Shown here: positions 1 to 9,673 of the stretch, in pieces
Layout of the letters: each line of letters opens with the position of its first letter
Numbering within the stretch: the first letter of the stretch is position 1
Source of the DNA: an uncultured SAR324 cluster bacterium
GTDB taxonomy: Bacteria; SAR324; NAC60-12
Reading direction: 5' to 3'
NCBI GenBank assembly: GCA_902513935.1
Contig: CABXOR010000007.1
Location: forward strand, 1 to 46,753
Length of the DNA: 46,753 nucleotides
The notes under the pieces: generated by a model
The model's database searches: none
What the model saw: only the letters and a program-made list of their open reading frames with translations
Told to the model about the DNA's origin: nothing
Program-made: the position numbers and the translations under genes

Positions 1-3000
1 TTGACTTGTATTCTTAAACGGTTTTGTTCATGTTCTATTTTCTCAACTCCATGGAGTTGCCCCCAAAGCCTGACTTCTGCATTCCTAAAAATATTCAGCA
101 CTGATTCCGGAAGAATCCCAAAACGATCCTCAACACCGTTACGGAATTCCCACAGATCTTCCTTTGTCGGTAACGTACCCAACGCTTTGTAGAGCGAAAG
201 GCGGTGACTGGAACTGTGAATATAGGATTCTGGAATGGACTGTTCAATATGATCCAATCTGACCTGAATATCTTCCGGATCCAAACCTGATTCGGTTTGC
301 AGAAGTTTTTTAACAGCCCGGTCCACCATTTGAGTGTAAAGTTCGAGCCCAACACTTGCGATTTGTCCGGATTGCTCTGAGCCCAGTAAGTTTCCTGCTC
401 CCCGGATTTCCAAATCCCTTGACGCAACTTTAAATCCTGCACCAAGATCATTGAGATCCTGCAGCACCTGTAATCGTTCATGTGCTACTCCGCTTAGTAT
501 TTTATCTGCAGGAACAAGCAGATACGCATAGGCCTGCACATCGCTTCTACCTACTCTTCCACGCAATTGATAAAGCTGGGACAATCCAAAATTTTGTGCG
601 TTATTTATGATGATAGTGTTGGCTCTCGGGATATCAAGCCCGGACTCAATGATTGTAGTTGAGAGCAGTACGTCAAAGCGACCTTCAATATAATCAAGCA
701 TTACTTTTTCCAGATTTTGTTCTCTCATTTGTCCATGAGCGATTGCAATCCGGATGTTGGGAAGAATACTTTCCAGGTAACGTCCATATTCATAAATCGT
801 TTCAACGCGGTTATGTACAACAAAAACTTGTCCACACCGGCGAATTTCCCGGCTAACTGCTTCCTGAATAATATAATCATTGACCGGCAGCAACCGGGTT
901 CGTATCGCTCTGCGGTCTGCGGGAGGTGTGTTAACCAAACTCAAATCACGTATACCCATCAGGGACATGTGAAGCGTACGTGGAATTGGAGTTGCCGAAA
1001 GCGTGAGTACATCAACAGACGCTCTGAAACGCTTTATTTTTTCCTTGTGTTTGACCCCAAAGCGCTGCTCCTCATCCACAACCAGTAAACCCAAATCATT
1101 GAACTTTACATCTGTCGAAAGCAGGCGGTGTGTACCAATAATAATATCGATTTTCCCTTCAAGGAGACGTTTCAGAATAATTTTTTGTTCTGCATCAGTC
1201 CTGAAGCGGCTAATGACCTCAATGATAAATGGTGTATCATCAAAGCGTTTTACGAACGTTTCGTAATGTTGCTGAGCCAGAATTGTAGTTGGTACCAGAA
1301 TAGCGACTTGTTTTTCCTGTTGTGCAGCTTTGAATGCACCGCGCATGGCAATTTCAGTTTTTCCAAAACCTACATCGCCACAGACAAGTCGGTCCATTGG
1401 CAATTTTGTTTCCATGTCCTCCTTGACAGACCTTATTACTTCCTGTTGATCAGTAGTCTCCTCAAAAGGAAAGCGCAATTCAAATTCACGCATTTCATGA
1501 TCATCCTGAGCAAAGGCAAAACCCTTCTGTGCTTTGCGTTCAGCATAAATCTGGGCAAGTTCTTCAGCTATGTCATCTACTGTACGTGCTACTTTTGTAC
1601 GGGTTTTTTTCCATGCTTTCTCTCCAAGTTTGCTAAGTTTTGGAGCAATTCCGTCTGCATTGACATACTTCTGTACTAAGTGAAATTTAGCAACAGGCAC
1701 ATAAACTTTTTCTTCACGCGCATAGATGAGCAGCATAAATTCGTTGTTTGAACCTCCTGCAGTAATTTTCTGCAAACCGTGGTAACGCCCAATTCCGTAA
1801 TCTAAATGAACGACATGATCACCCTCCCGCAAATCATCCAAATTTCCTGCGATTTGCTGTACTTGCGAACGTTGCAACCGTCTACTTCGTTTTTTTTCAC
1901 CAAAAATCTCTTCCTGAGTCAGTAAAATAACTTGTGTTTGGCCATCTGCATCAAGTCTCCTAAAACCGGAAGAAACATTTCCGCATAAAATCGGAATATT
2001 CTCTTTCAATCCGTCCTCAGTTTTGCTCTCCAGCCACTTCGACCAGGGACAGTCTTTCGGAACTTGTTCCTTTCCAGCAACAGTACTTTCCACACCTAAA
2101 TCTTCCAGCAACTGCTGAAAATGATCTGCATGTGTTTGGTTATTTGCACTTAGAATAATTGGTATCTTTGACTTACTCCAGTCCTGAAGCTGCTGTACCA
2201 TATGTCCAGCAGCAGAAGTTGCTTTTGAATGTTCAAATCCAGCACGAAGGGACTGATTGTCAGAGAATTGAAGTTGGAAAATGGGACGCTCTGATTTTTT
2301 ACCTGAGACTTTTGATTTTAAATAAACTTGTGCGGATTCTTTGAGACGACTCTTCAGTTCCCTGTGTGTCAAAAATAATGTTTCCGGAGACAGAGTGAGC
2401 TTATTTTGCTGTGAACTGAGTTCGTATTCCATAAATACTTCCTGATAAAAATGCTCTGCCCGCTCCGTTACATGATTTTCTTCATCAACCACCAGCAAAT
2501 ATTCTGCAGGGAAATAGTCGAAAAGTGTTTCCAGTTTTGGATATAAAAGCGGAGAAAGAGATTCAATTCCGGGGAAGCTCTCTCTTTTCTGCAGACTTTC
2601 CTTCAATCGACGCAAGACTTCCGGAGTGCATCTTTTCCTATATGAAGGCAGTGTTTGACGGGCAAAATATATAGTCTCCTGGTTGAAAAGTATTTCACTG
2701 CCAGGAAGTATTTTTAGCGAAGTCAATTCCGCTTCAGCTGTACGCTGAGTTTGAATCTCAAATGGTTTAAGGTACAAAAGTTCTGAATTTTCAGAAAACT
2801 CCATCCTCACCGGTTTTTCCTGATTCAGCGGAAAGACGTCCATGATATCTCCATGAGCACTGAATTCTCCCTGATCTTCAACAACATCCACTTGAATGTA
2901 TCCGGAATTTAACAATTGTTGCCGGAGTTCCTGCTTTCCACCGACAAAATCGGTGCTCAGAGAAAGAGTGTTTTTTTGGAAAGCGGCACGGGGTAGAAAG

Positions 3001-3374
3001 CGCTGCATCATCCCGTTTGGAGTTGTGATAAGGACTCGTACCTCTGAATTTAGTAATGCATCAAGTGTTTTAAAACGCTGTGCGACCAGTCCTTTGTGTG
3101 GAGAAAAATTGTCGAAAGGAAGCACATCCCAGAACGGGAAAAAGTGTACTCCTTCTTTTCCAAAAAAATAGTATAGGTCGTTAAGCAGGACTTCTGCAAC
3201 GTCAAAAGACTCACAGACTACAACCAGCGGTTTTATGTTATCTGCAGGCTGCTCAGGTATTTGGCTGAGCATGGAAACTAACAGCGCTTTGCTTGATCCT
3301 GAAAGTCCCTGTAATTCAATAACCGTAGAGTCTGTTTTTATTTTCTGTAGAATTTTTTGGAGTGTTGCAGGCAT
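1..3374 (-). CDS. mfd: Transcription-repair coupling factor Mfd, C-terminus cut by window edge
   Basis: Mfd is a DNA translocase that removes RNA polymerase stalled at lesions and recruits UvrA. Conceptual translation from the ATG at 3374 gives about 1,124 codons with no stop before base 1, so only the last few dozen residues (of a usual ~1,150) are missing. Seen in order: an N-terminal UvrB-like region beginning MPATLQKILQ, the RNA polymerase interaction region around LREGDHVVHLDYGIGRY, Walker A GDVGFGKTEIAMR, the DEEQRFG box, SATPIPRT, and motif VI QLRGRVGRS. An in-frame stop at 3408-3410 closes the frame upstream, so the start lies between 3405 and 3374; ATG 3374 is the first ATG. There is no clear ribosome binding site. 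It follows the small gene at 3408-3623 by 33 bases and is probably co-transcribed with it. Identification is certain. Confidence 0.97.
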   Translation of the reverse strand, partial: MPATLQKILQKIKTDSTVIELQGLSGSSKALLVSMLSQIPEQPADNIKPLVVVCESFDVAEVLLNDLYYFFGKEGVHFFPFWDVLPFDNFSPHKGLVAQRFKTLDALLNSEVRVLITTPNGMMQRFLPRAAFQKNTLSLSTDFVGGKQELRQQLLNSGYIQVDVVEDQGEFSAHGDIMDVFPLNQEKPVRMEFSENSELLYLKPFEIQTQRTAEAELTSLKILPGSEILFNQETIYFARQTLPSYRKRCTPEVLRRLKESLQKRESFPGIESLSPLLYPKLETLFDYFPAEYLLVVDEENHVTERAEHFYQEVFMEYELSSQQNKLTLSPETLFLTHRELKSRLKESAQVYLKSKVSGKKSERPIFQLQFSDNQSLRAGFEHSKATSAAGHMVQQLQDWSKSKIPIILSANNQTHADHFQQLLEDLGVESTVAGKEQVPKDCPWSKWLESKTEDGLKENIPILCGNVSSGFRRLDADGQTQVILLTQEEIFGEKKRSRRLQRSQVQQIAGNLDDLREGDHVVHLDYGIGRYHGLQKITAGGSNNEFMLLIYAREEKVYVPVAKFHLVQKYVNADGIAPKLSKLGEKAWKKTRTKVARTVDDIAEELAQIYAERKAQKGFAFAQDDHEMREFELRFPFEETTDQQEVIRSVKEDMETKLPMDRLVCGDVGFGKTEIAMRGAFKAAQQEKQVAILVPTTILAQQHYETFVKRFDDTPFIIEVISRFRTDAEQKIILKRLLEGKIDIIIGTHRLLSTDVKFNDLGLLVVDEEQRFGVKHKEKIKRFRASVDVLTLSATPIPRTLHMSLMGIRDLSLVNTPPADRRAIRTRLLPVNDYIIQEAVSREIRRCGQVFVVHNRVETIYEYGRYLESILPNIRIAIAHGQMREQNLEKVMLDYIEGRFDVLLSTTIIESGLDIPRANTIIINNAQNFGLSQLYQLRGRVGRSDVQAYAYLLVPADKILSGVAHERLQVLQDLNDLGAGFKVASRDLEIRGAGNLLGSEQSGQIASVGLELYTQMVDRAVKKLLQTESGLDPEDIQVRLDHIEQSIPESYIHSSSHRLSLYKALGTLPTKEDLWEFRNGVEDRFGILPESVLNIFRNAEVRLWGQLHGVEKIEHEQNRLRIQV

Positions 3375-3407
3375 GTCATGGCAAAGAACAAAGACAGGGA
3401 ACAAATA

Positions 3408-3623
3408 TCAAGTATGACTGAGAATGTCGAGAATTACGACATAAACGACAGGATACTCGACATCTTCTTTTATTACTCGGACAATTTCGTAAGCCACATT
3501 ATCAACAATAAATTGCTCTTCCTCTACAAGAAGCTCTTCTTCAAAATCCATTTGAATGCAATCTTGCTCTCCCAACAAGCCATGAATGTTAACAATGACG
3601 GTGGAGGAATTTTCGTCAATCAT
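3408..3623 (-). CDS. Small hypothetical protein upstream of mfd
   Basis: A 71-residue, acidic, strand-rich protein that I do not recognise. It contains a glutamate cluster (FEEELLVEEEQF, about residues 27-38) and ends in a hydrophobic stretch around VVYVVILDIL; no signal peptide, zinc motif or membrane span is evident. It lies 33 bases upstream of mfd on the same strand and in the same frame, so a two-gene operon is likely, which is the only functional hint. The start at 3623 is preceded by a weak A-rich region (AGAACAA) rather than a strong ribosome binding site. The residue pattern looks like real protein rather than an antisense shadow, since no gene lies opposite. Confidence 0.6.
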   Translation of the reverse strand: MIDENSSTVIVNIHGLLGEQDCIQMDFEEELLVEEEQFIVDNVAYEIVRVIKEDVEYPVVYVVILDILSHT

Positions 3624-4077
3624 TTGTTCTGATCTAGAAGAGCCTGAAAGTTATCTGTGAAATTGGGACTGATTTGAGTTTTGTTATTTTCTAGCAGGAG
3701 CAGCACACTTAATGTCACAAATTGACCAACTGGTTCAGGATCTGTTTTTGTCTAATTACTTTTTCAACCGAGGCAGTTTATTCCATGAATTAAATAAGCT
3801 CATTGAAACTTAGAATAAGTTGAGACCTGAATCAAGTTTTAATTACTAAATTCACAAATAATCTGCTTTTTCCCCAGTTTTGTTCATCTCGAATTAGTAC
3901 TTTTCCCAAGTGTATGCATACATGTATTGCAAGTTGATGGCGGGACATTTTTTAAGATCAATGTCTGCATTATTTTCTCTAAAGCTTGAATTTCAAGCCT
4001 GAGGTTGTCATAATCTAAGTACTTGTAATTTGTTTTTCCTCGAAAAAAGGAGGTACGATCTGGAACTAAAATAATAA
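3624..4077. other. Intergenic region between divergent mfd operon and MFS gene
   Basis: About 450 bases separate two divergent transcription units, so promoters for both must lie here, but I cannot place a convincing -35/-10 pair. A perfect AAGGAGG sits at 4047-4053, 24 bases before the MFS ATG; that is too far for a normal ribosome binding site and an in-frame TAA directly precedes the ATG. A minus-strand reading frame (3884-4102) overlaps the MFS start and is not called. Confidence 0.5.
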
Positions 4078-5289
4078 ATGAGCGAATCAGCAAAAAACCC
4101 AATTTTTACTTCAACAGAAAAAAGGAGCATTTACAGCTTGAGCGGGGTCCTTTTTTTCAGGATGTTCAGTATTTTTCTGTTGTTGCCGGTTTTTAGTGTA
4201 CTTGCAATGGATTTGAAAGGTGCAACTCCTTTTCTGATTGGAGTAGCATTTGGTGCATATGGATTGACACAGGGATTTCTTCAATTGCCATTTGGAATGT
4301 GGAGTGACAGAGCAGGACGGAAACTGGTGATTGTGATCGGTTTGTGCTTGTTTGTTGCCGGAAATGTCCTTGCTGCTTTTGTGGATTCGATACATTGGAT
4401 GATTGTAGCCCGTTTTCTTCAAGGCACCGGTGCAATCAGTTCAACTGTATTTGCTTTGATTGCAGATTTAACACGTCCGGAAGTACGTACACGGGCAAAT
4501 GCGGCGTTAGGTGCGAGCGTTGGAATTGCCTTTGCTTTTGCTTTTGGGGCAGCACCGTTTTTTGGTGAGTGGTTGGGATTGAACGGAATGTTTTTGATGA
4601 TTGCGGTTCTTTCGGTGGCGAGTTTGGTCCTGGTTCTGACGACTGTCCCAAATCCTGAGACGACAAATCTGCTTCCGCAAAACATCTCTTTTTGGAACAT
4701 GGCAAAGATGGTTTGGAAGGTACCGGCTTTGCGTACAATCAGCTGGGGTGGTTTTGTTTGTGGTGCAGGTCTGTCATCTACATTTTTTCTGATACCAATG
4801 ATTTTGGTCCAGCATGGTTTTGTACGTGCTGAGATGTGGAAAATATACTTGCCGATGATGCTGGCAGGTGCGATGGCCATGGTACTGGCCGCAATTTTTG
4901 CAGAGGTAAAGAACCGTTTCCGTGAAGTGATGCTTTTTGGAATTGTGCTCCTACTAGCATCGCTGGTTTTCATGGGTCTTGGACAGGAGCAGAACCGAAT
5001 GATATGGTTTGTGACTGCTCTTTATTTCTTTTTTATGGGTTTTAATGTTTTTGAACCAATATTCCCTTCTCTCGTCACTCGTAGTACAACTTCAGAAACT
5101 AAAGGTACTGCGATGGGAGTATATAATTTCGCACAATTTATCGGTCATTTTGTTGGTGCAACTGTTGCGGGAGCGCTTTATGTCAACAATTATTTAATCT
5201 TCCTTTTGCTACTTGCTGTGGCCGAAATTTGGTTTTTCTATTTGACACTTTCATTCCAAAACCCTGAGAAGATAATTAAGACAAAATGA
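4078..5289 (+). CDS. MFS transporter, YajR-like multidrug/sugar efflux type
   Basis: A 403-residue major facilitator superfamily protein expected to have 12 membrane helices and act as a proton-driven exporter in the inner membrane. The family signature between helices 2 and 3 is clear: GMWSDRAGRK at residues 73-82 (motif A, GxxxDxxGRR/K), preceded by GLTQGFLQLPF, as in YajR and related drug exporters. The C-terminal YAM domain of E. coli YajR is absent; the protein ends a few residues after the last helix. The substrate cannot be told from sequence. The start is fixed by TAA TAA directly upstream of the ATG. It lies 108 bases before lon on the same strand, possibly a separate unit because an inverted repeat lies between. 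Confidence 0.9.
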   Translation: MSESAKNPIFTSTEKRSIYSLSGVLFFRMFSIFLLLPVFSVLAMDLKGATPFLIGVAFGAYGLTQGFLQLPFGMWSDRAGRKLVIVIGLCLFVAGNVLAAFVDSIHWMIVARFLQGTGAISSTVFALIADLTRPEVRTRANAALGASVGIAFAFAFGAAPFFGEWLGLNGMFLMIAVLSVASLVLVLTTVPNPETTNLLPQNISFWNMAKMVWKVPALRTISWGGFVCGAGLSSTFFLIPMILVQHGFVRAEMWKIYLPMMLAGAMAMVLAAIFAEVKNRFREVMLFGIVLLLASLVFMGLGQEQNRMIWFVTALYFFFMGFNVFEPIFPSLVTRSTTSETKGTAMGVYNFAQFIGHFVGATVAGALYVNNYLIFLLLLAVAEIWFFYLTLSFQNPEKIIKTK

Positions 5290-5306
5290 TGTCCTGTAGA
5301 AATAAA

Positions 5307-5358
5307 TTAAGCCATCAGAATATTAGGCTGAAGAATTGCTTAATAACTACTGGCTTAA
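5307..5358. promoter_or_regulatory. Perfect 8-bp inverted repeat upstream of lon
   Basis: TTAAGCCA (5307-5314) and TGGCTTAA (5351-5358) are perfect inverted arms separated by 36 bases, in the gap between the MFS gene and lon. It could be an operator or an mRNA hairpin; no T-tract follows, so it is not an ordinary terminator. Confidence 0.35.
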
Positions 5359-5397
5359 ACTGCTAATACATGAACCTTTTAACTCAAAACAAATAAA

Positions 5398-7806
5398 ATG
5401 TCTGTGCAACTTAAACCTGTGATCGTACCATTACTTCCGATGAGGGAAGAGATTGTCTTTCCCGGAGCCACCGTTCCGTTTTTTGTCGGGCGTCAAGCTT
5501 CTATGGATGCATTGGAACGAGCCCTTGCGGGAGATAGAGCAATTTTTGTCGTTACTCAGCGGGATTCTTCAGTTGAAAATCCGAACGAAAACGATTTGTA
5601 TAAAATTGGCGTTTTGGGTCGGGTACTTCAGGTAATGCGTCTTCCAAACGGCACTGTAAAGGCGCTCTTTGAGGGTAGCCGAAGGGGGAAATTGCTGGCT
5701 ACTAAATTAGATGAAAAAGAGTACCTGGCTCAGGTTCAGGGTGTAGATGAAAATGCTTTTGATATTGACCTGGAAAAGTTGAAGAAACAAGCAGAAATGG
5801 TGCGTGAATTGTTTAAAAACCACGTGGATCAGCGCAAAATTAAGTTGAGTAAAGAAATTTTAGACTCTTTGGATCAGGTCGATTTCCTTCAGGTGAGTGA
5901 CAAAGTATCTTCATTGCTGGAAATATCAGGTGAAAAAAAACAGCTGCTGCTGGAGACGTTGAATCCTGAAACTCGTCTACAGCACGTTCTGGATGTTTTG
6001 AAAGATGAAATGAAAATCGTACAGCTTGAAGATAAATTGAAGAAAAAGGCAACAGATCAGATAAGTGATACCAAGAAAGACGATTTCCTTCAAGATCAGT
6101 TACGCAACATCCAAAAAGAACTTGGACAGATGGATGATCCTAAGGCTGAAATGGATGTTTTGGACAAACAGATCATTGATGCAAAAATGCCAGAAGAAGT
6201 GGAAAGTGAAGCGCAGAAAGAATTGAAAAAATTGCGGATGATGTCACCAATGTCATCTGAAGCTAATGTTGTACGTAATTATTTGGAGTGGCTGGTCTCA
6301 ATGCCATGGCAGATACGGACCGAAGACAACTTTGATCTTAAACAAGCTGAGAAGATTCTTGATGAGGATCATTATGGACTGGAAAAAGTTAAAGAACGCA
6401 TCGTTGAATATATGGCTGTGGCTTCACTCAAAGGGAAATTGAAAGGACCTATTCTTTGCCTGACCGGACCTCCGGGAGTGGGAAAGACATCCCTGGCCAA
6501 ATCGGTAGCCCGTGCACTGGGACGTAATTTTGTACGCATCAGTCTGGGAGGTGTTAGAGATGAAGCTGAAATACGCGGTCATCGCCGCACCTATATTGGC
6601 GCTATGCCGGGAAAAATCATTCAGTCTATCAAAAAAGCCAAAAGCACTAATCCGGTTTTGCTTATTGATGAAATTGATAAGTTATATCAAAGCAATATAA
6701 GTGATCCCTCTGCAGCCATGCTTGAGGTGCTGGATCCGGAACAAAATAACACCTTCGTTGATCACTATTTGGATGTTGAGTACAGTTTGGCAGATGTCCT
6801 ATTTATCTGTACAGCAAACAGTGTTCAAAATATTACCGGTCCATTACTGGACCGGATGGAGGTTATCCACTTATCTGGATACACAGAATTGGAGAAACTA
6901 CATATTGCTACTCAGTTTCTAACTCCACGTCAGCGTAAATTTCATGGTTTGGATGAAAAACAATTGCGGTTCCGAAAATCTGCTATTGAGGAAATTACTC
7001 AGGGTTATACTAGGGAAGCAGGTGTACGTAATTTGGAGCGTGAAATAGGTAAAGTTTGCAGAAAAATAGTTACACGTCTGGTACGAACTAAAGAAAAGAA
7101 GACTACTATAGTAACACCAAAATTAGTGCACGACTTGCTGGGCGTCCCTCAATTTCATCACGATCAGCGGGAAGAAAAAAACGAGGTAGGAGTGTCGATA
7201 GGGCTTGGAGTTACCTCAATGGGAGGTGAATTGCTCCTCATCGAGGTTGGTTTAATGTCCGGTTCAGGGAAAGTTGTTTTGACTGGTACGCTGGGAGATG
7301 TGATGCAGGAATCAGCCAAAGCCGCCTTTTCATATGTTCGCAGTAATGCTGAATATTTGGGTATTGATCCGGAAATATTTTCAAAAACAGATTTGCATGT
7401 TCATCTGCCCGAAGGTGCCACTCCCAAGGATGGTCCTTCTGCAGGACTTCCCGTGATGATGGCTATTATCAGCAGCTTTACCAAAATATCTGTACGTTAT
7501 GACGTGGCGATGACTGGTGAAATTACATTACGCGGTCATGTTACAGAAATTGGTGGTTTGAAAGAAAAACTTATTGCTGCCAAAAGGGGGCTCATTCAAA
7601 CAGTTCTTATTCCGGAAGAAAACGAAAAAGATCTTGTGGAAATTCCTGATGAAATCAGGAAAGGTTTGAAAATTAAAGCAGTTAAAAATGTCAAAGAATC
7701 TTTGACTTTGGCTTTAGAAACTCATCCAAATTTTGTGAAAGATCAACAAAAAGTTGTTCCTGACATTTCATGGAATGAAACAGCAGAGGTTCAGCATCCA
7801 GCCTGA
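5398..7806 (+). CDS. lon: ATP-dependent protease Lon
   Basis: Lon is a homo-hexameric cytoplasmic AAA+ serine protease that degrades misfolded and regulatory proteins. The 802-residue length matches the LonA family. Seen in order: the N-terminal substrate-binding LON domain (LPMREEIVFPGATVPFFVGR), a coiled-coil linker rich in Lys and Glu (about 190-260), Walker A GPPGVGKT at 357-364, Walker B VLLIDEIDK, the sensor/arginine region, and the protease domain with catalytic Ser681 in PKDGPSAG and Lys724 in GGLKEKL, 43 residues apart as in E. coli (S679/K722). The C-terminus ends with a short tail after the protease domain. No strong ribosome binding site precedes the ATG (AACAAATAAAATG). It lies upstream of thrS with a 58-base gap. 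Confidence 0.98.
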   Translation: MSVQLKPVIVPLLPMREEIVFPGATVPFFVGRQASMDALERALAGDRAIFVVTQRDSSVENPNENDLYKIGVLGRVLQVMRLPNGTVKALFEGSRRGKLLATKLDEKEYLAQVQGVDENAFDIDLEKLKKQAEMVRELFKNHVDQRKIKLSKEILDSLDQVDFLQVSDKVSSLLEISGEKKQLLLETLNPETRLQHVLDVLKDEMKIVQLEDKLKKKATDQISDTKKDDFLQDQLRNIQKELGQMDDPKAEMDVLDKQIIDAKMPEEVESEAQKELKKLRMMSPMSSEANVVRNYLEWLVSMPWQIRTEDNFDLKQAEKILDEDHYGLEKVKERIVEYMAVASLKGKLKGPILCLTGPPGVGKTSLAKSVARALGRNFVRISLGGVRDEAEIRGHRRTYIGAMPGKIIQSIKKAKSTNPVLLIDEIDKLYQSNISDPSAAMLEVLDPEQNNTFVDHYLDVEYSLADVLFICTANSVQNITGPLLDRMEVIHLSGYTELEKLHIATQFLTPRQRKFHGLDEKQLRFRKSAIEEITQGYTREAGVRNLEREIGKVCRKIVTRLVRTKEKKTTIVTPKLVHDLLGVPQFHHDQREEKNEVGVSIGLGVTSMGGELLLIEVGLMSGSGKVVLTGTLGDVMQESAKAAFSYVRSNAEYLGIDPEIFSKTDLHVHLPEGATPKDGPSAGLPVMMAIISSFTKISVRYDVAMTGEITLRGHVTEIGGLKEKLIAAKRGLIQTVLIPEENEKDLVEIPDEIRKGLKIKAVKNVKESLTLALETHPNFVKDQQKVVPDISWNETAEVQHPA

Positions 7807-7864
7807 CTTTAAATCATATAAAATCTACAGGAAATAAATTATAGTATAACTTACTGATATATAA

Positions 7865-9643
7865 ATGGGAAAAACCTACTTCAGTTCTGATCTTTATAAA
7901 ATAAGACACTCTTTGGCACATGTTTTGGCTCAGGCTGTGTTGGAAATCCGTCCTGACGCAAAACTCGGATTTGGCCCGCCGATTGATTCCGGATTTTATT
8001 ACGATTTTGATTTGACTGAACCGTTGAGTCCTGAAGACTTGCCGATGCTGGAAAAGCGTATGCGTCAAATTATTAAGAAAGGACAGATTTTTGAGCGCGA
8101 AGAACTGGGTCATGATGAGATGGTGGAACGGTTAGACAAAGATAATCAGGGTTACAAAATTGAACAGGTTGAAGATCTTTCTGCACAAAATGAGACTCTC
8201 AGTCTTTATCGCAACGGACCGTTTTGGGATTTGTGCGAGGGGCCTCATGTGGATTCCACACGCGAAATCCCAAAGAATTGTTTTTCCCTCGATTCATTGG
8301 CAGGTGCCTATTGGAAAGGTTCTGAGGAAAACAACATGATGCAAAGGGTTTATGGACTGGCCTTTGAGACAGGAGATGAACTCAAGGAATTTAAAGAAAA
8401 ACGTCAACTGGCTATGGAGCGGGATCACAGAAAATTGAACAGCAAACAAAATTATTATGCCATCAGTGAAGAAGTTGGAAAAGGGTTGCCATTGTGGCTG
8501 CCAAACGGGACTGTGATTAGAGAAGAATTAGAAAAACTGGCCAAGGAAAAAGAATTTCTGGCAGGATACAAACGGGTTTCCACACCGCATATCACCAGAG
8601 AAGAATTATTCCATACTTCCGGACATTTGCCGTTTTATGAAGACAGTATGTTTCCGCCTATGGAAATGGATGGAGAACGTTTGTTCCTAAAACCAATGAA
8701 CTGTCCCCACCATCACATGATCTACAAAGCAGAGCCGAGAAGTTATCGCGATTTACCTATACGCTTGGCAGAATATGGTACTTGTTATCGCTATGAACAA
8801 TCAGGTGAACTGGCCGGATTATTGAGGGTTCGCGGCATGACCATGAATGATGCCCATATTTACTGTTCTCCTGAACAGGCTAAAGCAGAATTACTCAATG
8901 TTTTGAATCTCCACACTCAATACTATGAACTCTTTGGATTAAAAGATTTTTGGATGCGCCTTTCCTTAGCAGAAAAAGACACTGAAAAATTTGTAGATGA
9001 ACCGGAACTTTGGCAAAAAGCTGAAACGCTTATTACGGAAGTCATGGAAGAAGTTGGAGTTACCTATGAAGCAGTGCGAGGGGAAGCCGCATTTTATGGG
9101 CCGAAAATTGATTTTCAAGTAACCAATGTAATTGGTAGAGAAGAAACTGCTTCAACAAATCAACTTGATTTGGTGATGGGAAAACGCTTTGGTTTGACTT
9201 ACATCGCAAGTGACAATCAGGAGCACACACCAATAATTATTCATCGTGCACCACTGGGAACGCATGAACGATTTGTCGCATTTTTGATTGAACATTATGG
9301 TGGAGCATTCCCAACCTGGCTGGCACCTCTGCAGGTACGGGTGATTCCTGTGGCATCGGCCTTCAATGATTACGCACACGGTTTGAATGATAGTTTGTAT
9401 AGTTCGTTTGTGCGTACAGAATTGGATGATTCTCATGATTCATTCAGTAAAAAAATCAGATCTGCTGCTGTTGCTAAAATTCCGAATATTTTGATTGTGG
9501 GAGAAAACGAGCAAGCAGGACAAACAGTAACCTGGCAGCGTTACGGAAGTAAGGATCGCAAGACCTTGGCGTTTGATGCTTTTTTAGAGCTTTTGCAGGA
9601 AGAAATTCTTAAGCGCCAAGACTGGCGTACCGATGATCAATAA
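7865..9643 (+). CDS. thrS: Threonyl-tRNA synthetase lacking the TGS domain
   Basis: It charges tRNA-Thr with threonine and edits mischarged serine. The 592-residue protein begins directly with the editing domain (HSLAH, His15 and His19), so the ~65-residue N-terminal TGS domain of the usual ~640-residue enzyme is missing. A TAA immediately precedes the ATG, so no upstream extension is possible in this frame. The catalytic core is complete: MNCPHHHM with the zinc-binding Cys280, motif 2 around TCYRYEQSGELAGLLRVRG, and motif 3 GTHERFVAFLIEHYGGAFP starting at residue 465, followed by the anticodon-binding domain. TGS-less forms are known in some lineages, so activity is expected. No canonical ribosome binding site; an AGGAAA lies about 30 bases upstream. 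Confidence 0.96.
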   Translation: MGKTYFSSDLYKIRHSLAHVLAQAVLEIRPDAKLGFGPPIDSGFYYDFDLTEPLSPEDLPMLEKRMRQIIKKGQIFEREELGHDEMVERLDKDNQGYKIEQVEDLSAQNETLSLYRNGPFWDLCEGPHVDSTREIPKNCFSLDSLAGAYWKGSEENNMMQRVYGLAFETGDELKEFKEKRQLAMERDHRKLNSKQNYYAISEEVGKGLPLWLPNGTVIREELEKLAKEKEFLAGYKRVSTPHITREELFHTSGHLPFYEDSMFPPMEMDGERLFLKPMNCPHHHMIYKAEPRSYRDLPIRLAEYGTCYRYEQSGELAGLLRVRGMTMNDAHIYCSPEQAKAELLNVLNLHTQYYELFGLKDFWMRLSLAEKDTEKFVDEPELWQKAETLITEVMEEVGVTYEAVRGEAAFYGPKIDFQVTNVIGREETASTNQLDLVMGKRFGLTYIASDNQEHTPIIIHRAPLGTHERFVAFLIEHYGGAFPTWLAPLQVRVIPVASAFNDYAHGLNDSLYSSFVRTELDDSHDSFSKKIRSAAVAKIPNILIVGENEQAGQTVTWQRYGSKDRKTLAFDAFLELLQEEILKRQDWRTDDQ

Positions 9644-9673
9644 AAAATGTTTGAAAACTGAATTCAATAGATC

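Noticed and set aside
3884..4102. Minus-strand ORF in the mfd/MFS gap
   Set aside because: It overlaps the MFS start; the part outside (LEIQALEKIMQTLILKNVPP) looks faintly protein-like but has no start codon in that part, so I did not call it.
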